Source of the DNA: Apoderus coryli
Taxonomy: Eukaryota > Arthropoda > Insecta > Coleoptera > Attelabidae
Reading direction: 5' to 3'
DNA length: 64,000 bases
Assembly: GCA_911728435.2 (NCBI GenBank)
Contig: OU452200.1
Span: 1,240,001-1,304,000 of the forward strand
This document shows positions 22,446 to 33,366 of the stretch, piece by piece (position 1 is the first letter of the stretch; the number at the start of each line of letters is the position of its first letter). The position numbers were made by a program, and so were the translations under genes. The notes beneath the pieces are model-generated. The model ran no database searches. It saw only the letters and a program-made list of their open reading frames with translations, and was not told the origin of the DNA.

Positions 22446-22852
22446 ACAGTAGGTGACTTTTTTAGTGTGCATTAATTTTTGAGCGATTCACAAACTGGAT
22501 CGTAGTTTGTGTTGTGTGTTTTGTATATATATATATTGAACTGTATAATATTTACTTAATTAATTTCATTATCACAGCTAACATGTGTATGTTAGCTGTG
22601 ATAATGTCATGAGGGTCTTTTTCGTGACGTCATCATAGTGAAACCGCCAATACAGTAGGTGACTTTTTTAGTGTGCATTAATTTTTGAGCGATTCACAAA
22701 CTGGATCGTAGTTTGTGTGTTTTGTATATATATATATTGAACTGTATAATATTTGCTTAATTAATTTGATTATCACAGCTAACATGTGTATGTTAGCTGT
22801 GATAATGTCATGAGGGTCTTTTTCGTGACGTCATCATAGTGAAACCGCCAAT
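22446..22852 (+). repeat. Two tandem 206-bp units with a perfect hairpin
   Basis: Unit 1 is 22446-22651 and unit 2 is 22652-22852, nearly identical. Each begins ACAGTAGGTGACTTTTTT. It contains (TA)n, then a perfect 16-bp stem with a 4-base loop (TTATCACAGCTAACAT, GTGT, and its complement). It ends with TTTTTCGTGACGTCATCATAGTGAAACCGCC. The first 110 bp also occurs inverted at 19885-19993, and the TGACGTCATCATAG block recurs at 20080-20128. Confidence 0.85.
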
Positions 22853-23985
22853 AACCGGGGTCGCGTGAATGCAAAAAGTTAAACCGGTTATAATCGGTCA
22901 TGGCGTGAATTCGACTTATGTTTTAGTATTCAGGAAATTGTGAACTGTCAAATATCTTTTGTATGTCAATGTAACCTATGCACAAGTTGGTTGTTGATAT
23001 TTTTTGCTATTAACAGTAAAGATTTTGTTAATAATAAAATTGCTGCTTTGCAAAAACAAATTCCCAGAATATTTATCAGATTCTAATGCAGGTTTATACC
23101 GTAAGAGTATTAACTGTATTTTTTATTTGTTTGTAAACACTTATCTATGATTTGTTTGTTTAAATTTTGTGATGAAAGTGAACCGCCGAATTAGCGTAGG
23201 TAACTTTAAGAATCAATTTGAAGCATAGATTATCGTTTTCACAACAATTTACGGTATAGGTTGTAGGCCTACATATTATTATTGTGATGAGTGATGAGCG
23301 AGAAGTTCCTGTTGTAAAACATGAACGATTTATGTAAAATAATAATAATTTTGGATCTACATGAAGACTATTGTCTATGAAACGAGATTGGTGATTAACA
23401 GCAGTTACGTCTACAAATTGAGGGGCAGCGAATCAAATCAAATCCGCAATAATGTTTTTTACATATCCGAAGTTCAGTGATTAAGCGCGTAAATAAAGTG
23501 AAGTTAACAGTGGCCTCTTTGAACATTTGCTGTTGTAGTGCTTTGAAGTGCTATTGTTATTTGCATTTGTGTGTTTTTTGTTACCCTTTGGGGTTTTCCT
23601 GACATAGGGGATCCGTCGCGCTGAGTACCTTACATTAAATAAGAAGAGTGAACGAGGAAAACCAAGCGGTCCCCAGGAAGGTCAAAAATCATTCTATGGC
23701 ATGTTAGACATATCCGAAAGGTAGGTGCTAACATAATATTTAATATTTTGCATGATTGAAGTCACATAATCACCTACATTTTCCAAATAAATTTTTTACT
23801 TTAAATGCTCGGTAAATCGATACACTTGACAACATGTCGCTGTATTATAACCTTTAAACTAATGTCTAATTTAAACTTAGTTGGGCAGGCGATCAGAGGC
23901 GTTGCAAAAGGGAGTTTAATATGATTTACAAATACATTATTTTCAGCCTTATTAAAAATGTTGGAAATTTTGGCTTATGAAATTC
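22853..23985. other. Non-coding stretch
   Basis: No clear gene. It lies immediately upstream of BEL/Pao remnants and could include that element's 5' region, but I find no LTR pair. Confidence 0.5.
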
Positions 23986-23989
23986 TTTA

Positions 23990-24690
23990 AATAACAAGGC
24001 CAATAAATCAGACAGGGGTTCAGTGGTTACAAATAATATTTCTACCTCTCTGGATTAATGAATTACAATCGTTCGAAGTGCATTTTTTGTGAGGGATCAC
24101 ATGATAGTGATGCTTGCTTTAAAGCGCGGAAATTTTCACTAGAACAGAAAAAGAAAATTTTAGCTGAAAAGCGAGCTTGCTATAGTTGTTTGAAAATTAG
24201 TCATCCTTCCAAAAAATGTCGCACAAGGCTCAATTGTATTGTCTGCTCAAAAACACATACATAATTAATGTGCCCTGAGATCACTTTCAATAAGCAGAAT
24301 ATTACTGAAACTGACCTTGCCACTGTACCACCAAGTCAATCTACTCATACACTTAGTAATAGCACCAATATTTATGTATTTCTGCAAACTTTACGAGTAT
24401 CTTTGAAAAGTAATAGTGGTTCTTGTATAGTACGAGTTTTAATTGACAGTGGCTCTCAACGTTCCTATATAGTCTGAAGTCCACAGCAGATAGGCTTAAA
24501 TATAAGGTTAAGAGAGAGGAACTTAACGATAATAGAAATCAAATTTCAGATTCAAGTGAAGCTGGTCCTATTGAGTTATTGTTAGGTGCAGATATAACGG
24601 GTCATATTTCTACTTAAATGTGGGTTAGTAGCAATTCAAACATTTTTAGGATGGACCTCAATGGGGAAAACTCCAATAGAAAGATGTCAT
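23990..24690 (+). pseudogene. BEL/Pao retrotransposon gag-protease remnant
   Basis: Zinc knuckles CIFCEGSHDSDACFKARKF and CYSCLKISHPSKKC near 24070-24215 and CIVC near 24235 are typical of BEL/Pao gag. A protease follows with the active site LIDSGSQRSYI near 24440-24470. Then GPIELLLGADITG near 24570 and, after a frame change, TFLGWTSMGKTP near 24630-24680 match the end of the protease region. There are in-frame stops (TAA near 24262, TGA near 24475) and a gap between blocks. RT, integrase and LTRs are absent. Confidence 0.8.
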
Positions 24691-25335
24691 GTCATGTCAC
24701 TCTTTTTGAAACAAATTTATTTTATTCTACCTCCAGTTAAAATTTTTGTACTGAGTAATAGTTCACCCTGTATATAGTGTTCCATAAGCTATAGCTGTGC
24801 AATTGGTAAAGTCCTTAAAATTTATTAAAAAATTACGTCTTATAATGCATTGAAGTCGCCCTGTAAGAATTTCAAAACGCTTTATTCAAGTGCAGGAATA
24901 TGACACGATTGCTTCCATCTGATAATAATATTGAGCAATTTTCTTTCGGAAAAGTCGGTGTATATATAGAGGCGAGAGCGCGATGGCAAAAACATTAGTT
25001 CTTAATTAAACTTTGCAAGAAAGTGTCTACGTCGTTGGAATGTCAAAGCAGAACTTCGTGCTTTAAATAATGCGAAAGTGTGAGAATTTTGCTGATATGA
25101 TGGGAGGAGGGCCGAGACGCGTTTATACCTTCAATAAGAGACGTTTAATTTAAAATTATATTAGCATTCATTCGGTTTTAGCGTATTTTGTTGAATTGTT
25201 AGTTGGAATAAATCCTTTTCGTGTGCGATAACATAATTATTCTGCCACTTTTTGGAGTATATAATTAAAAGCAGTGACGTACGCTTACTTCTGTACCGTC
25301 TAAACTCAAACAAATAGCGTTTAATTTAATTAGAA
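24691..25335. other. Non-coding stretch
   Basis: No gene seen. CACCCTGTATA at 24764 is a repeat end of the TACAGGG type. Confidence 0.55.
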
Positions 25336-25339
25336 AGTT

Positions 25340-26010
25340 GCTGATTTGACAATTTTAAGAATGCAAGATTAACATCTGATGGATCATCATTTGAAGGTGT
25401 GAATAAATTTAAATATCTTGGAGTATGGCTCAGTGAGGACTGGACATCCGAGTTGGAAATAAAATGCCGCATAGAGAATGCCCGCAACACATTCATGAAA
25501 TTCAAACGTATTTTTACCAATGCGGACTTTAACCTGAACCTGAAAGTGAGATTCGCGAGGTGTTACATCTGGTCGGTGCGGTGTTACTATACGGTGTTGA
25601 GAGCTGGACACTAAAAGTAGCCACAATGAATAGAATAGAAGCCTTTGAGATGTGGGTATATCGTAGAATACCAAAAATCCCATGGACGGCCCGAGTGACC
25701 AACGAAAATGTCCTACGAGGAATAAACAAAGAACGTGAACTGCTGCTGACGATCAAAAAAAGAAAGACTGCATGCATACCTAGGACATATAATGCGAAGC
25801 ACGAAATACCAATTCCGACAACTGATTATCGAGGGAAAGATTGAAGGAAAGAGAGGAGCGGGAAGAAAGAAGATGTCATGGCTACGTAATATAAGACAAT
25901 GGACGGGCTTGCGAACAGTGGAAAGCCTAATACATACAGCTAGAGACAGGATAGAGATGAATCGTGTGGTCGCAAACATTCACTAACGAATATGCATAAG
26001 AAGAAGAAGG
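25340..26010 (+). pseudogene. RTE/Dong-like LINE C-terminus with (AAG)n tail
   Basis: Coding runs through three frames: VNKFKYLGVWLSEDWTSELE (25395), LLYGVESWTL (25575), then FEMWVYRRIPKIPWTARVTN (25647). It ends with GKRGAGRKKMSWLRNIRQW (25850) and a stop at 25984-25986. Frame shifts sit near 25575 and 25780. The pattern LLYGxESWTL...AFEMWxxRR...W is common in a widespread insect LINE group often labelled endonuclease-reverse transcriptase. The tail is AAGAAGAAGAAG. A second, shorter member is at 35385-35752. Confidence 0.8.
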
Positions 26011-26199
26011 AGATTCTATAAATGTTCAATTTTAAAAACTTGCGCCTAATTCAGATAAAAAGGATGTGACTTCAAGTACAAGTGACATCGTGAACTATCA
26101 TCTTTGATCTCGAAAACAAAAACAAAAAATATACACGAATAAGTTGTATGCAAAATTGATTCATATTTAGAGGATAGAGTTTTTTCGAACACCAAGTAT

Positions 26200-26935
26200 A
26201 CAGGGTGTTCTAATTTTCACTTTTTAGCTCTCCATATCGTACATGTAATTCAGCGTGTTCCAACTAAAATTTGCGTCCCCCATAATCTTTAAAACGGTTC
26301 ACATTTTTAAATGATGCTGAAACACGTCAACTTTAATCTTAAGGGCGATCAATGTTTATAATGTTTTTAAAATTATTCCTTCATACGACCAGAACTAGCC
26401 CTTATATTTTAAATGACAAGATGGGACGAGTGCCATATCATTGTGAAGCTGCTTGCATTTTCTATGCAAGCATGCATTTCTAAGTTGTAAAACAATTTGT
26501 TTTAAATACACGAAAGTATTTTAAGCAAAATGAAATTTATAGCATTGTCAATTTGGATCATTCGTTGAAATTGTAAACAATTTTTTTGATAGACTAAAAA
26601 ACTGTATCTTATCTGTAATAAATTTTTTATCTACAAAAAAATTTGGATGAAGTTTCATTATTAAAACACATTTTTCGTAGAGATAAATAAATAAAATAAA
26701 ACAAATTGTTTGAGGTTTAAAAAAGCATATAGTTGCCTAGAAAATGGAAGCAGCTTCACAATGATATGTCTCTCGACCTCTCTTGCCATTTAGAATTTTT
26801 GAAGGGTTAGTTCTGGCCGAAAAGTAGATGAAAACATAATTTTAAAAATATGAAAAAATTGATCTCCCTTAAGATTAAAATTGACGTGTTTCAGCATTTT
26901 CTTTAAATTAAATTTAACCAAATGGCCAGATTGGT
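26200..26935. repeat. Foldback repeat with diverged arms
   Basis: 26297-26470 and 26750-26930 are inverted copies at roughly 80 percent identity by eye. Shared blocks are ATGCTGAAACACGTCAA, CCAGAACTA.CCCTT and CATATCATTGTGAAGCTGCTT. A TACAGGGTGTTC end lies at 26200, outside the left arm. No coding sequence. Probably an old non-autonomous DNA element. Confidence 0.6.
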
Positions 26936-26939
26936 CACC

Positions 26940-28450
26940 AAGTGTGAACCTCTCAGCGCTGTCTGTCTCCATATCCACGATAACTCAAAAACCACTTAAT
27001 ATATTTTAACCAAATTTGGTACAAAAATACTACAGGATATGTCTAGGTGCAGATTGACTGTTAGGAAACATTGAGCGTAGGCAAAGGGTTTCAAAAAAGG
27101 GTCAAAAATTTAAAAAATCATACTTCTTAAACTTACTATACGAGTACTTTTAGGTACCCTTAATATGGAGAGTTATTTGTTTCTTGAGAGCAACAGTTTC
27201 TTTATTTTCCGTTATCGTGCTGTGTTTTTTTACAAATTATGATTATCCTAAACCTAAAGTCTCCTAAAATGACTGGGTCAAAATATTTTAAAATTCCCAA
27301 CAATTTTTCAAGAAATTACAAAAAAACTAAAAACTTTTGAAAAAACATTCCTGTTTTTTAAAATAAACAAACTTTCATGGAACTTGCTTTACAAAAGACA
27401 GTTTAAATGTGAGATAATGCTTAAACAAAAATTGAGTATACGAGGCGCTTCCCAAATAAATAAGTATTATAAAAAAAATAACTTCAATATTTCAACCGCT
27501 TTTGTAAGGCCTGTACCGTTCTGCGGCTTAGGAAAACCCACCTTCACCAAAAATTCAGAATTAATTAGGAAACAGATAGATCAACACTCTGGCAGAATCG
27601 TCCTGGACTGATACACTCCAAGAAATTCCTTGGAAACTTCAACCATGAAAGATCCAAAGTCTGTGTGAGTATTAATGTCCTATAGCTAAATTTTTTGAGT
27701 ACGTGTGCCTTCCTTAACCAAATAGAGTCAGATTAATGGTTTCCATCTCAATCAATTTGACCAAAACTACCCCCGAATCTCATCTACGGTTCGACCCTAC
27801 AATAAAACACTCATTATATAGGCACAAGTAAACACAGTAAAATAATCGAAAATCCTTAAAGCAAGGGCTAGTTAGCCAGATACAATGCCGGTTTCAGCAG
27901 GCACGGCACATTCTGGCTCAATGTGAAACTACAATAAATAACTAAACTTTGGCCGAGTGGAAATTGAAATGCCTTTAAGCTTTTAATTGGAACAAATTGC
28001 CGGATTAACAATAAAGTGGTTTCGGTTCATCTCTAATAGGGTAGAAATAATCAGACAGTGTTTTATTTGGTCCATTCGTTAAACAAATAGAGCTAAATGC
28101 TTGTATACAGGGTGTGCAACAACTCTGAGTTCCATTTAAATGGTAGTTATAAACGGAAGTCCTAGATATAAATTTTATACAGTGAAGGCGAAAAGTCAAG
28201 CTTACTGTTTTTTTGACGTTACAGATTTTTTTATTCTTTATAACATATTAAAAATTGTTATAATCTTAAGGAGAATTAATAAGATACGAAAAGAACACAC
28301 TTGACGCTTCATCCTTTTCTGTTACGTGAAAAAACAGACAATTCAAATACCAAAAAGTGAAAAAAGTAACATTTGCAAACGTTTGTTCCAAAAAGTTTCC
28401 TTTAGAATTTAATCGAACTTATGAGTGCTCTTTGGTCTTCACTATATATT
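26940..28450. other. Non-coding stretch
   Basis: No gene recognised. TATACAGGGTGTGCAAC at 28104 is a repeat end and may pair loosely with 30133-30150, outside the nested element that follows. Confidence 0.55.
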
Positions 28451-28455
28451 ACCTT

Positions 28456-28575
28456 TTCATCATTTATAAACACACACCCCCTTTACCTTTGTTGTTTCAC
28501 CCTGTAGAAGAAAATGTTAAATACAAAAGTTTTAGGACTTGCTGTAGCCTATTTACAGCATATATTATCGTGAAT
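28456..28575. repeat. Outer inverted arm, left
   Basis: About 120 bp, the reverse complement of 29950-30070 with scattered differences. Shared blocks include TTTATAAAC.CACACCCCC, GTTTCACCCTGTA, AGAAAATGTTAAA and TATTTACAGCATATATTATCG. It directly abuts the TA target site of the inner element. Confidence 0.8.
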
Positions 28576-28576
28576 A

Positions 28577-29948
28577 CAGGGTGTCCCGTAACGCGTTAGA
28601 AATCACAGATATATTTTTTAAGTGGAACCCCACATATATCTATTTTATTATTCTTCTTTACTGATTTCAAAAATACGAAATAATATTTGATGGCTCTATC
28701 TTAAACGGTTCAATAAAACAAAGCTTTTTCAAAAATTAATTGTATTTTACACAAAACAAAAACTAAAAAGATTGTGCCATGATGCTGCAATTGCAATGTA
28801 ACAAGTCGAATAGAAAGGTCAGTTAAAATTACTGTCATTTTGTAAATAATATATTATGTAAAGATTGTTTATTTATTTAAAAATGATTTATCAAATCAAG
28901 AACGGCAAAATATGTTGTTATTGTATGCAAAAAAATAATTACAACACGTCCTCTACAGGACAGAAGTATAGACAACAATATTCAGAAGTCTGTACAGACA
29001 ATTTAGAGAAACCTCAAGTGTGAAAAGAAAAAGGCGAACAGTTCCTGCAAACAAACAAATGGATTTAAACATTCTCAAAAAAATCCGCAATCATCGAATC
29101 GTAAACTATCTTAAACTTTACGACAAAGAGGCTTCCAAAATAGATGCTCTTTCGGAAAGGTAAGACAGGAACTCATAAAACATTCTTACATACCCTAAAA
29201 TGCGACCAACACAGCCATTATCGCAACAGAAACGAAAACGAGTTCAATTTTGCCAGCAAATGTTGCAAAGAATGGGCGAAGATCCTCAGTTTATTCATAA
29301 AATTTTATGCTCAGATGAATCCTCATTTTCAACCAGTGGAGTATCAAATAAGAAAAACCATACATTTTGGAACACTGACAATCCAAACTTTCTTAGAGAA
29401 GCGCGATTTCAAGGAAGACAGACGCTCAAAGTATGGTGGAGTATTTTAGGGGACCGCATAGTAGAACCATATATTTTTAAAGGCACATTAACCGGAGAAA
29501 TTTTTTGGAAACATATCTGATCCATTTGGATCAATCATCCTCATAACACCAGGAGTGCTCAGGACTTTTTCAACAATAACTTTAGAGAATGGATCGGCAA
29601 ATTTGGGACTATTCGATAGCCACCAAGCAGTTATGATTTAACGCCTCTAAAGTGTTTTTATTGGACATTCAAAACAGAGAGAAGATGAAAGAGTTGGTTG
29701 AATTAGATATTAACGACTTAAAGAATCGATTCAACAAATGCATTGGAGTAAACGGAGACAGATTCGAAAATCTTTTGTCGATATTTTGTTTTTTTTTTGT
29801 TTTCAGTTTTGTGAAAATTACTTTTAGTTTTTGTTTTGTTTAAAATACATTTAATTTTTGAAAAAGCTTTGTTTTATTGCGGCGCTTAAGATATAGACCC
29901 ATTTAAAAAATATAACTGTTATTTCTAACGCGTTACGTGAACACCCTG
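28577..29948 (+). mobile_element. Tc1/mariner-type transposon with TA target duplication
   Basis: Bounded by TA on both sides (28575-28576, 29949-29950). Terminal inverted repeats of about 50 bp begin CAGGGTG and share GTAACGCGTTAGAAAT and ATATTTTTTAA. The internal transposase is broken. The element sits exactly at the centre of an older palindrome (arms 28456-28575 and 29950-30070). Confidence 0.85.
28880..29760 (+). pseudogene. Tc1/mariner-type transposase remnant
   Basis: Coding traces in shifting frames. KRKRRTVPANKQMDLNIL near 29025 resembles the N-terminal helix-turn-helix region. The best block is 29200-29518 (106 codons): KILCSDESSFSTSGVSNKKN with the first catalytic aspartate, then VWWSILGDRIVEPYIFKGTL. 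The C-terminal WIGKFG...YDLTPL block near 29585-29650 lies in another frame and has a stop. It belongs to an insect group with the WIGRGG...SPDLTPLDFF signature. Confidence 0.75.
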
Positions 29949-29949
29949 T

Positions 29950-30070
29950 ATATTCGATAATATATGCTGTAAATAGCTTAAATTAAGCCCTAAAACTTTT
30001 GTTTTTTAACATTTTCTTTTACAGGGTGAAACAATAATGTTAAAGGGGGTGTGCGTTTATAAATGCTCAA
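29950..30070. repeat. Outer inverted arm, right
   Basis: The reverse-complement partner of 28456-28575. TACAGGGTGAAAC at 30020 lies inside it. Confidence 0.8.
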
Positions 30071-30200
30071 CCGGTACATTTCCAGAATCAAATATTTCTA
30101 GCTTTTGAGATAGTCTAATGGGCCTTGATTGTGACACGCCCGGTATACCATTGTAATTAAATTTAAAGTTCGGATATTTTTTTTTTCTGATCAAAAATAA

Positions 30201-32612
30201 CACAGGCCAACACACATTTTGGTGCCTGCGATTTTTTAACTGTTCCTGAGTAATTTTTGGATGCAGAATGTAAAAAGGTTCTCAGATTTTGTCTATCAGA
30301 TCTAGTTTTTGAGATTTTTTAAAAAATTGTGTATATAATTTACGTTATAACTGTTATAATATATAATATTACTATTGACAGTTAAAAAAAACAAAGACAC
30401 ATGGATTTAAGTATTTATTGCAAAAACTTAATTTACATAATTACATTAGTCACTAATCACATAAAAATTTTCTTTTATACGATTTTCTAGAATGGAGTTT
30501 ACTAGGGCAGTCTCGCTGAAGGCTCCAGCAGTAGTCCGCCATCATGTGGCTATCCCATCGTCCTTGATAACGATCTTCCATAGTTTTAATATCCTGGTGG
30601 AATCTTTCCCCCTGTTCTTCACTACAATCACCTAAGTTTTCTGGAAAACGATCTAGGTGGCTGTGGAGGTAGTGAACTTTTATACTCATGTTACAGCCGA
30701 GAATATTAAAATTTGAAAGCATAGTTTCCACTAATTCTACGTAATTGTCTGCTTTATGATTGCCAAGAAAATTTTGTACTACTTGAACAAATGAACTCCA
30801 AGCGTTAGATTCAGTCTCGTTCATTGATGTGGTGAATTGTGGATCTTTAACAAGTTGCCTTATTTGAGGACCATCAAATATACCAGCTTTTAGTTTTTCC
30901 GTGCTAATGCCAGGAAATTTACGTGACAAATACCCAAAACAATTTCCATCTCGATTTAAGGCCTTCACAAATTGCTTCATTAGGCCTAGCTTGATATGCA
31001 AGGGCGGAAGTAAGATTTTTTCTCTTGAAACCAAAGGTTCGTTGATCACGTTTTGTATTCCTTGAATCATGACATCTCTTGAAGGCCAATTTTTGTTAAC
31101 CCAGTGCTCATTTTTAGCTCTGCTGTCCCAAAGGCACAAAAAACAAGGATATTTTGTATAACCACTCTGCTGCCCAAGGAGGAAGTTAATCATTTTTAAA
31201 TCAACACAAATTGACCACTGATGTTCTTCGTATTTAATTTTTCTCAAAACTAATGCTATTGTTTCATATTCTTCCTTCATGGTAGTAGAATGACCAATAG
31301 GAATTGAGCCATATTTGTTACCGTTATGTAAAAGAACACATTTTAAACTACGTTTTGAACTGTCAATAAAAAGGCGCCAATCATCTGGAGTGTATTCAGG
31401 CAAACCCATTTTTTCTAAGAGCCCTTTTATATTGTTACAGAATACCAAGTCATTTTCCTGAGTGAAAAAAGGCAGCAGATCCTTATCTCTTTTACGATAA
31501 AATGTAATATTAGTACCTCGACAAAGTAGATTTTTTTCTTTTAATCTGGATGCAAGTAATTCAGCGGATTCCTTTGAGAGATTCAGGTCTCTTATAAGAT
31601 CGTTTAGTTCTTCTTGATTGAAACACTGCGGAGTTGCTAAATCTGCTTCAAAATCGCTGTCGTTTTCTGATTGAATTCTTTTAACTTCGTCAGACGTTGA
31701 TGTTTCTGTATCATCTTCTGTCAGTTTGGGTAGACTGCTGAATGATGGAACGGGTATTTCTTCCGAATGCACTACAGGCCTTCTTGCAGAATCTAGATCA
31801 GGATATGTCCATTTGTGTCTATTGTTTCTATTTATGCCTTTAATATTAACGAGACAAAAATAGCAGTCGTCATGATGGTTCCGCGGTTCTCTCCAAACCA
31901 TTGGTACACCAAACTTTAGGCACTTCCTCTTTCCAGTTGTCCACTGTCGCAAATGTTCAACACATGTTTTACATATGAAATGTGGGGCCCAAGATTTATC
32001 TTGATCTCCTAAATGAACGCCAAAATAGGCAAGATAAGCTCTTTTCACAAAGTCAGAAATCCTTTTTCTGCTCTCTTTCAAAGTGTATTCACCACACACA
32101 TAACAAAAAACATCGGGATGATTTGCACAGGTACGTCTGCTTGTGGATGCCATTGTTTCAGTTTAGTGTCTTGATACTACAAAACGACCAAAATTTACAC
32201 AAAATGATAGCACAACTTTACTTGGGAAAACTCAGTAATATACTAAATCAAGTACAGCCAAGCAGGTATAGAAGGATCGGGTCATAGGCAATTACAGGTA
32301 TAAAAGTAAGTAAGAGCATTGTATTGAGTAGTTCCTAGTATAGGAACATTGGGTCAGGGACAATTCCAGGTATCCATTTGGCTAATTAGATTCTGGGAAA
32401 TTCCTATTTTGACGATTAAGTACATATTTATCTCTTTATTTGTTGTCCTTTATCAGAAAAAAATATATCATTTAACCTGTAACGTGTATCTCAAAAACTA
32501 GAGCTGATAGAAAAAATCTGGTGGCATTTTTGGAATCAGCACATTAAAAACATCTAAAATCAGATGTTAGATTTCTGGCACCAAATTTTTTTTTTCATTT
32601 TGTTGGCCTGTG
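30201..32612 (-). mobile_element. DNA transposon with long terminal inverted repeats, family not recognised
   Basis: Terminal inverted repeats start CACAGGCCAACA at both ends and share TTTGGTGCC. Deeper in they share AGATTTT.TCTATCAG and CTCTAGTTTTTGAGAT-like blocks, so each repeat is about 115-125 bp with gaps. TAA flanks both ends (30198-30200, 32613-32615), a possible 3-bp target duplication. It encloses one intact gene. The end sequence does not match the superfamily ends I know well (mariner, piggyBac, hAT). Confidence 0.75.
30453..32153 (-). CDS. Intact 566-residue transposase-like protein
   Basis: One uninterrupted frame, ATG at 32151-32153, stop at 30453-30455, inside the inverted repeats of the transposon at 30201-32612. 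I do not recognise a named domain. Cysteine pairs at residues 17/20, 61/64 and 97/100 suggest an N-terminal zinc-binding region that may bind DNA. An acidic serine-rich linker (about 130-175) follows. The middle has WRLFIDSSKRSLKCVLLHNG and ICVDLKMINFLLG, each with an aspartate after or within a hydrophobic strand. Near the C-terminus, FPENLGDCSEEQGERFHQ offers a conserved-looking glutamate. This D, D, E spacing would suit an RNase H-fold transposase, but that is inference. Similar proteins occur in many insect genomes as uncharacterised predictions, from memory. Confidence 0.8.
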   Translation of the reverse strand: MASTSRRTCANHPDVFCYVCGEYTLKESRKRISDFVKRAYLAYFGVHLGDQDKSWAPHFICKTCVEHLRQWTTGKRKCLKFGVPMVWREPRNHHDDCYFCLVNIKGINRNNRHKWTYPDLDSARRPVVHSEEIPVPSFSSLPKLTEDDTETSTSDEVKRIQSENDSDFEADLATPQCFNQEELNDLIRDLNLSKESAELLASRLKEKNLLCRGTNITFYRKRDKDLLPFFTQENDLVFCNNIKGLLEKMGLPEYTPDDWRLFIDSSKRSLKCVLLHNGNKYGSIPIGHSTTMKEEYETIALVLRKIKYEEHQWSICVDLKMINFLLGQQSGYTKYPCFLCLWDSRAKNEHWVNKNWPSRDVMIQGIQNVINEPLVSREKILLPPLHIKLGLMKQFVKALNRDGNCFGYLSRKFPGISTEKLKAGIFDGPQIRQLVKDPQFTTSMNETESNAWSSFVQVVQNFLGNHKADNYVELVETMLSNFNILGCNMSIKVHYLHSHLDRFPENLGDCSEEQGERFHQDIKTMEDRYQGRWDSHMMADYCWSLQRDCPSKLHSRKSYKRKFLCD

Positions 32613-33366
32613 TAATTAATTGCAAAATGACAATCAGAAATGGTTGTCCGGGATTTTCCAGAAAGTCTATCTGTCAATAAATTACAAAATACAGCTCACC
32701 AGAGAATTTATTCAGCCAACATGGAAGAAGTGGATTAAATAATGAAAAAAAGTGTCGCCCACAGAGGCGGTGAGTCTCCGGACCCAGAATTATTCCGAGA
32801 TAGATTCGAATTTGTTTTGTGGACGAACATCTATACGTATATAGAGGCTAAGCACATTAGGACACAGCAGAACGATAATGAAAACGAATGTCCGTCTCGT
32901 TCGATTCTCGATCCACCATTATTGTGCAGAAATCTATTGTGCGGTGCCATACAAAAAATGATAATATTCTCTCGGTTTACTCGTCCTTTTATTTATTTCA
33001 TATACATCGCAAATGGATACTGAGTGACAGAGAAAATTTTTAAACTTAAAACATGCTAAAATAAGTTAACAGAGTTCCAAAATCAGTTATTTCGGACTCC
33101 TATTGCAGCGAATTTATCTCCGTAAGAGCTACACATTTACAATGAATTGAAGCTTATAAGATGTTGGAAATCCTAACCCATCCTTGATTGATATTTTTCA
33201 GCAATTTCCCATCCCCCAATTTTTTAAAAATTTATAAGTGTGCAGGAGAACCGGGGATAGTCATTTCTTTGCCATGCACAAGAAGACCTTTCACAGACCT
33301 GAAATTGGCGGGACCGTACCATATCCAATTGACCCAGGAGCTCAATGTTAATGACCTGGGTTTCCT
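32613..33366. other. Non-coding stretch
   Basis: No gene seen. The open frame at 32742-33023 has no signature. Confidence 0.55.

Noticed and set aside
25387..25979. Several minus-strand frames of 60-98 codons
   Set aside because: Antisense shadows of the plus-strand RTE-like LINE.
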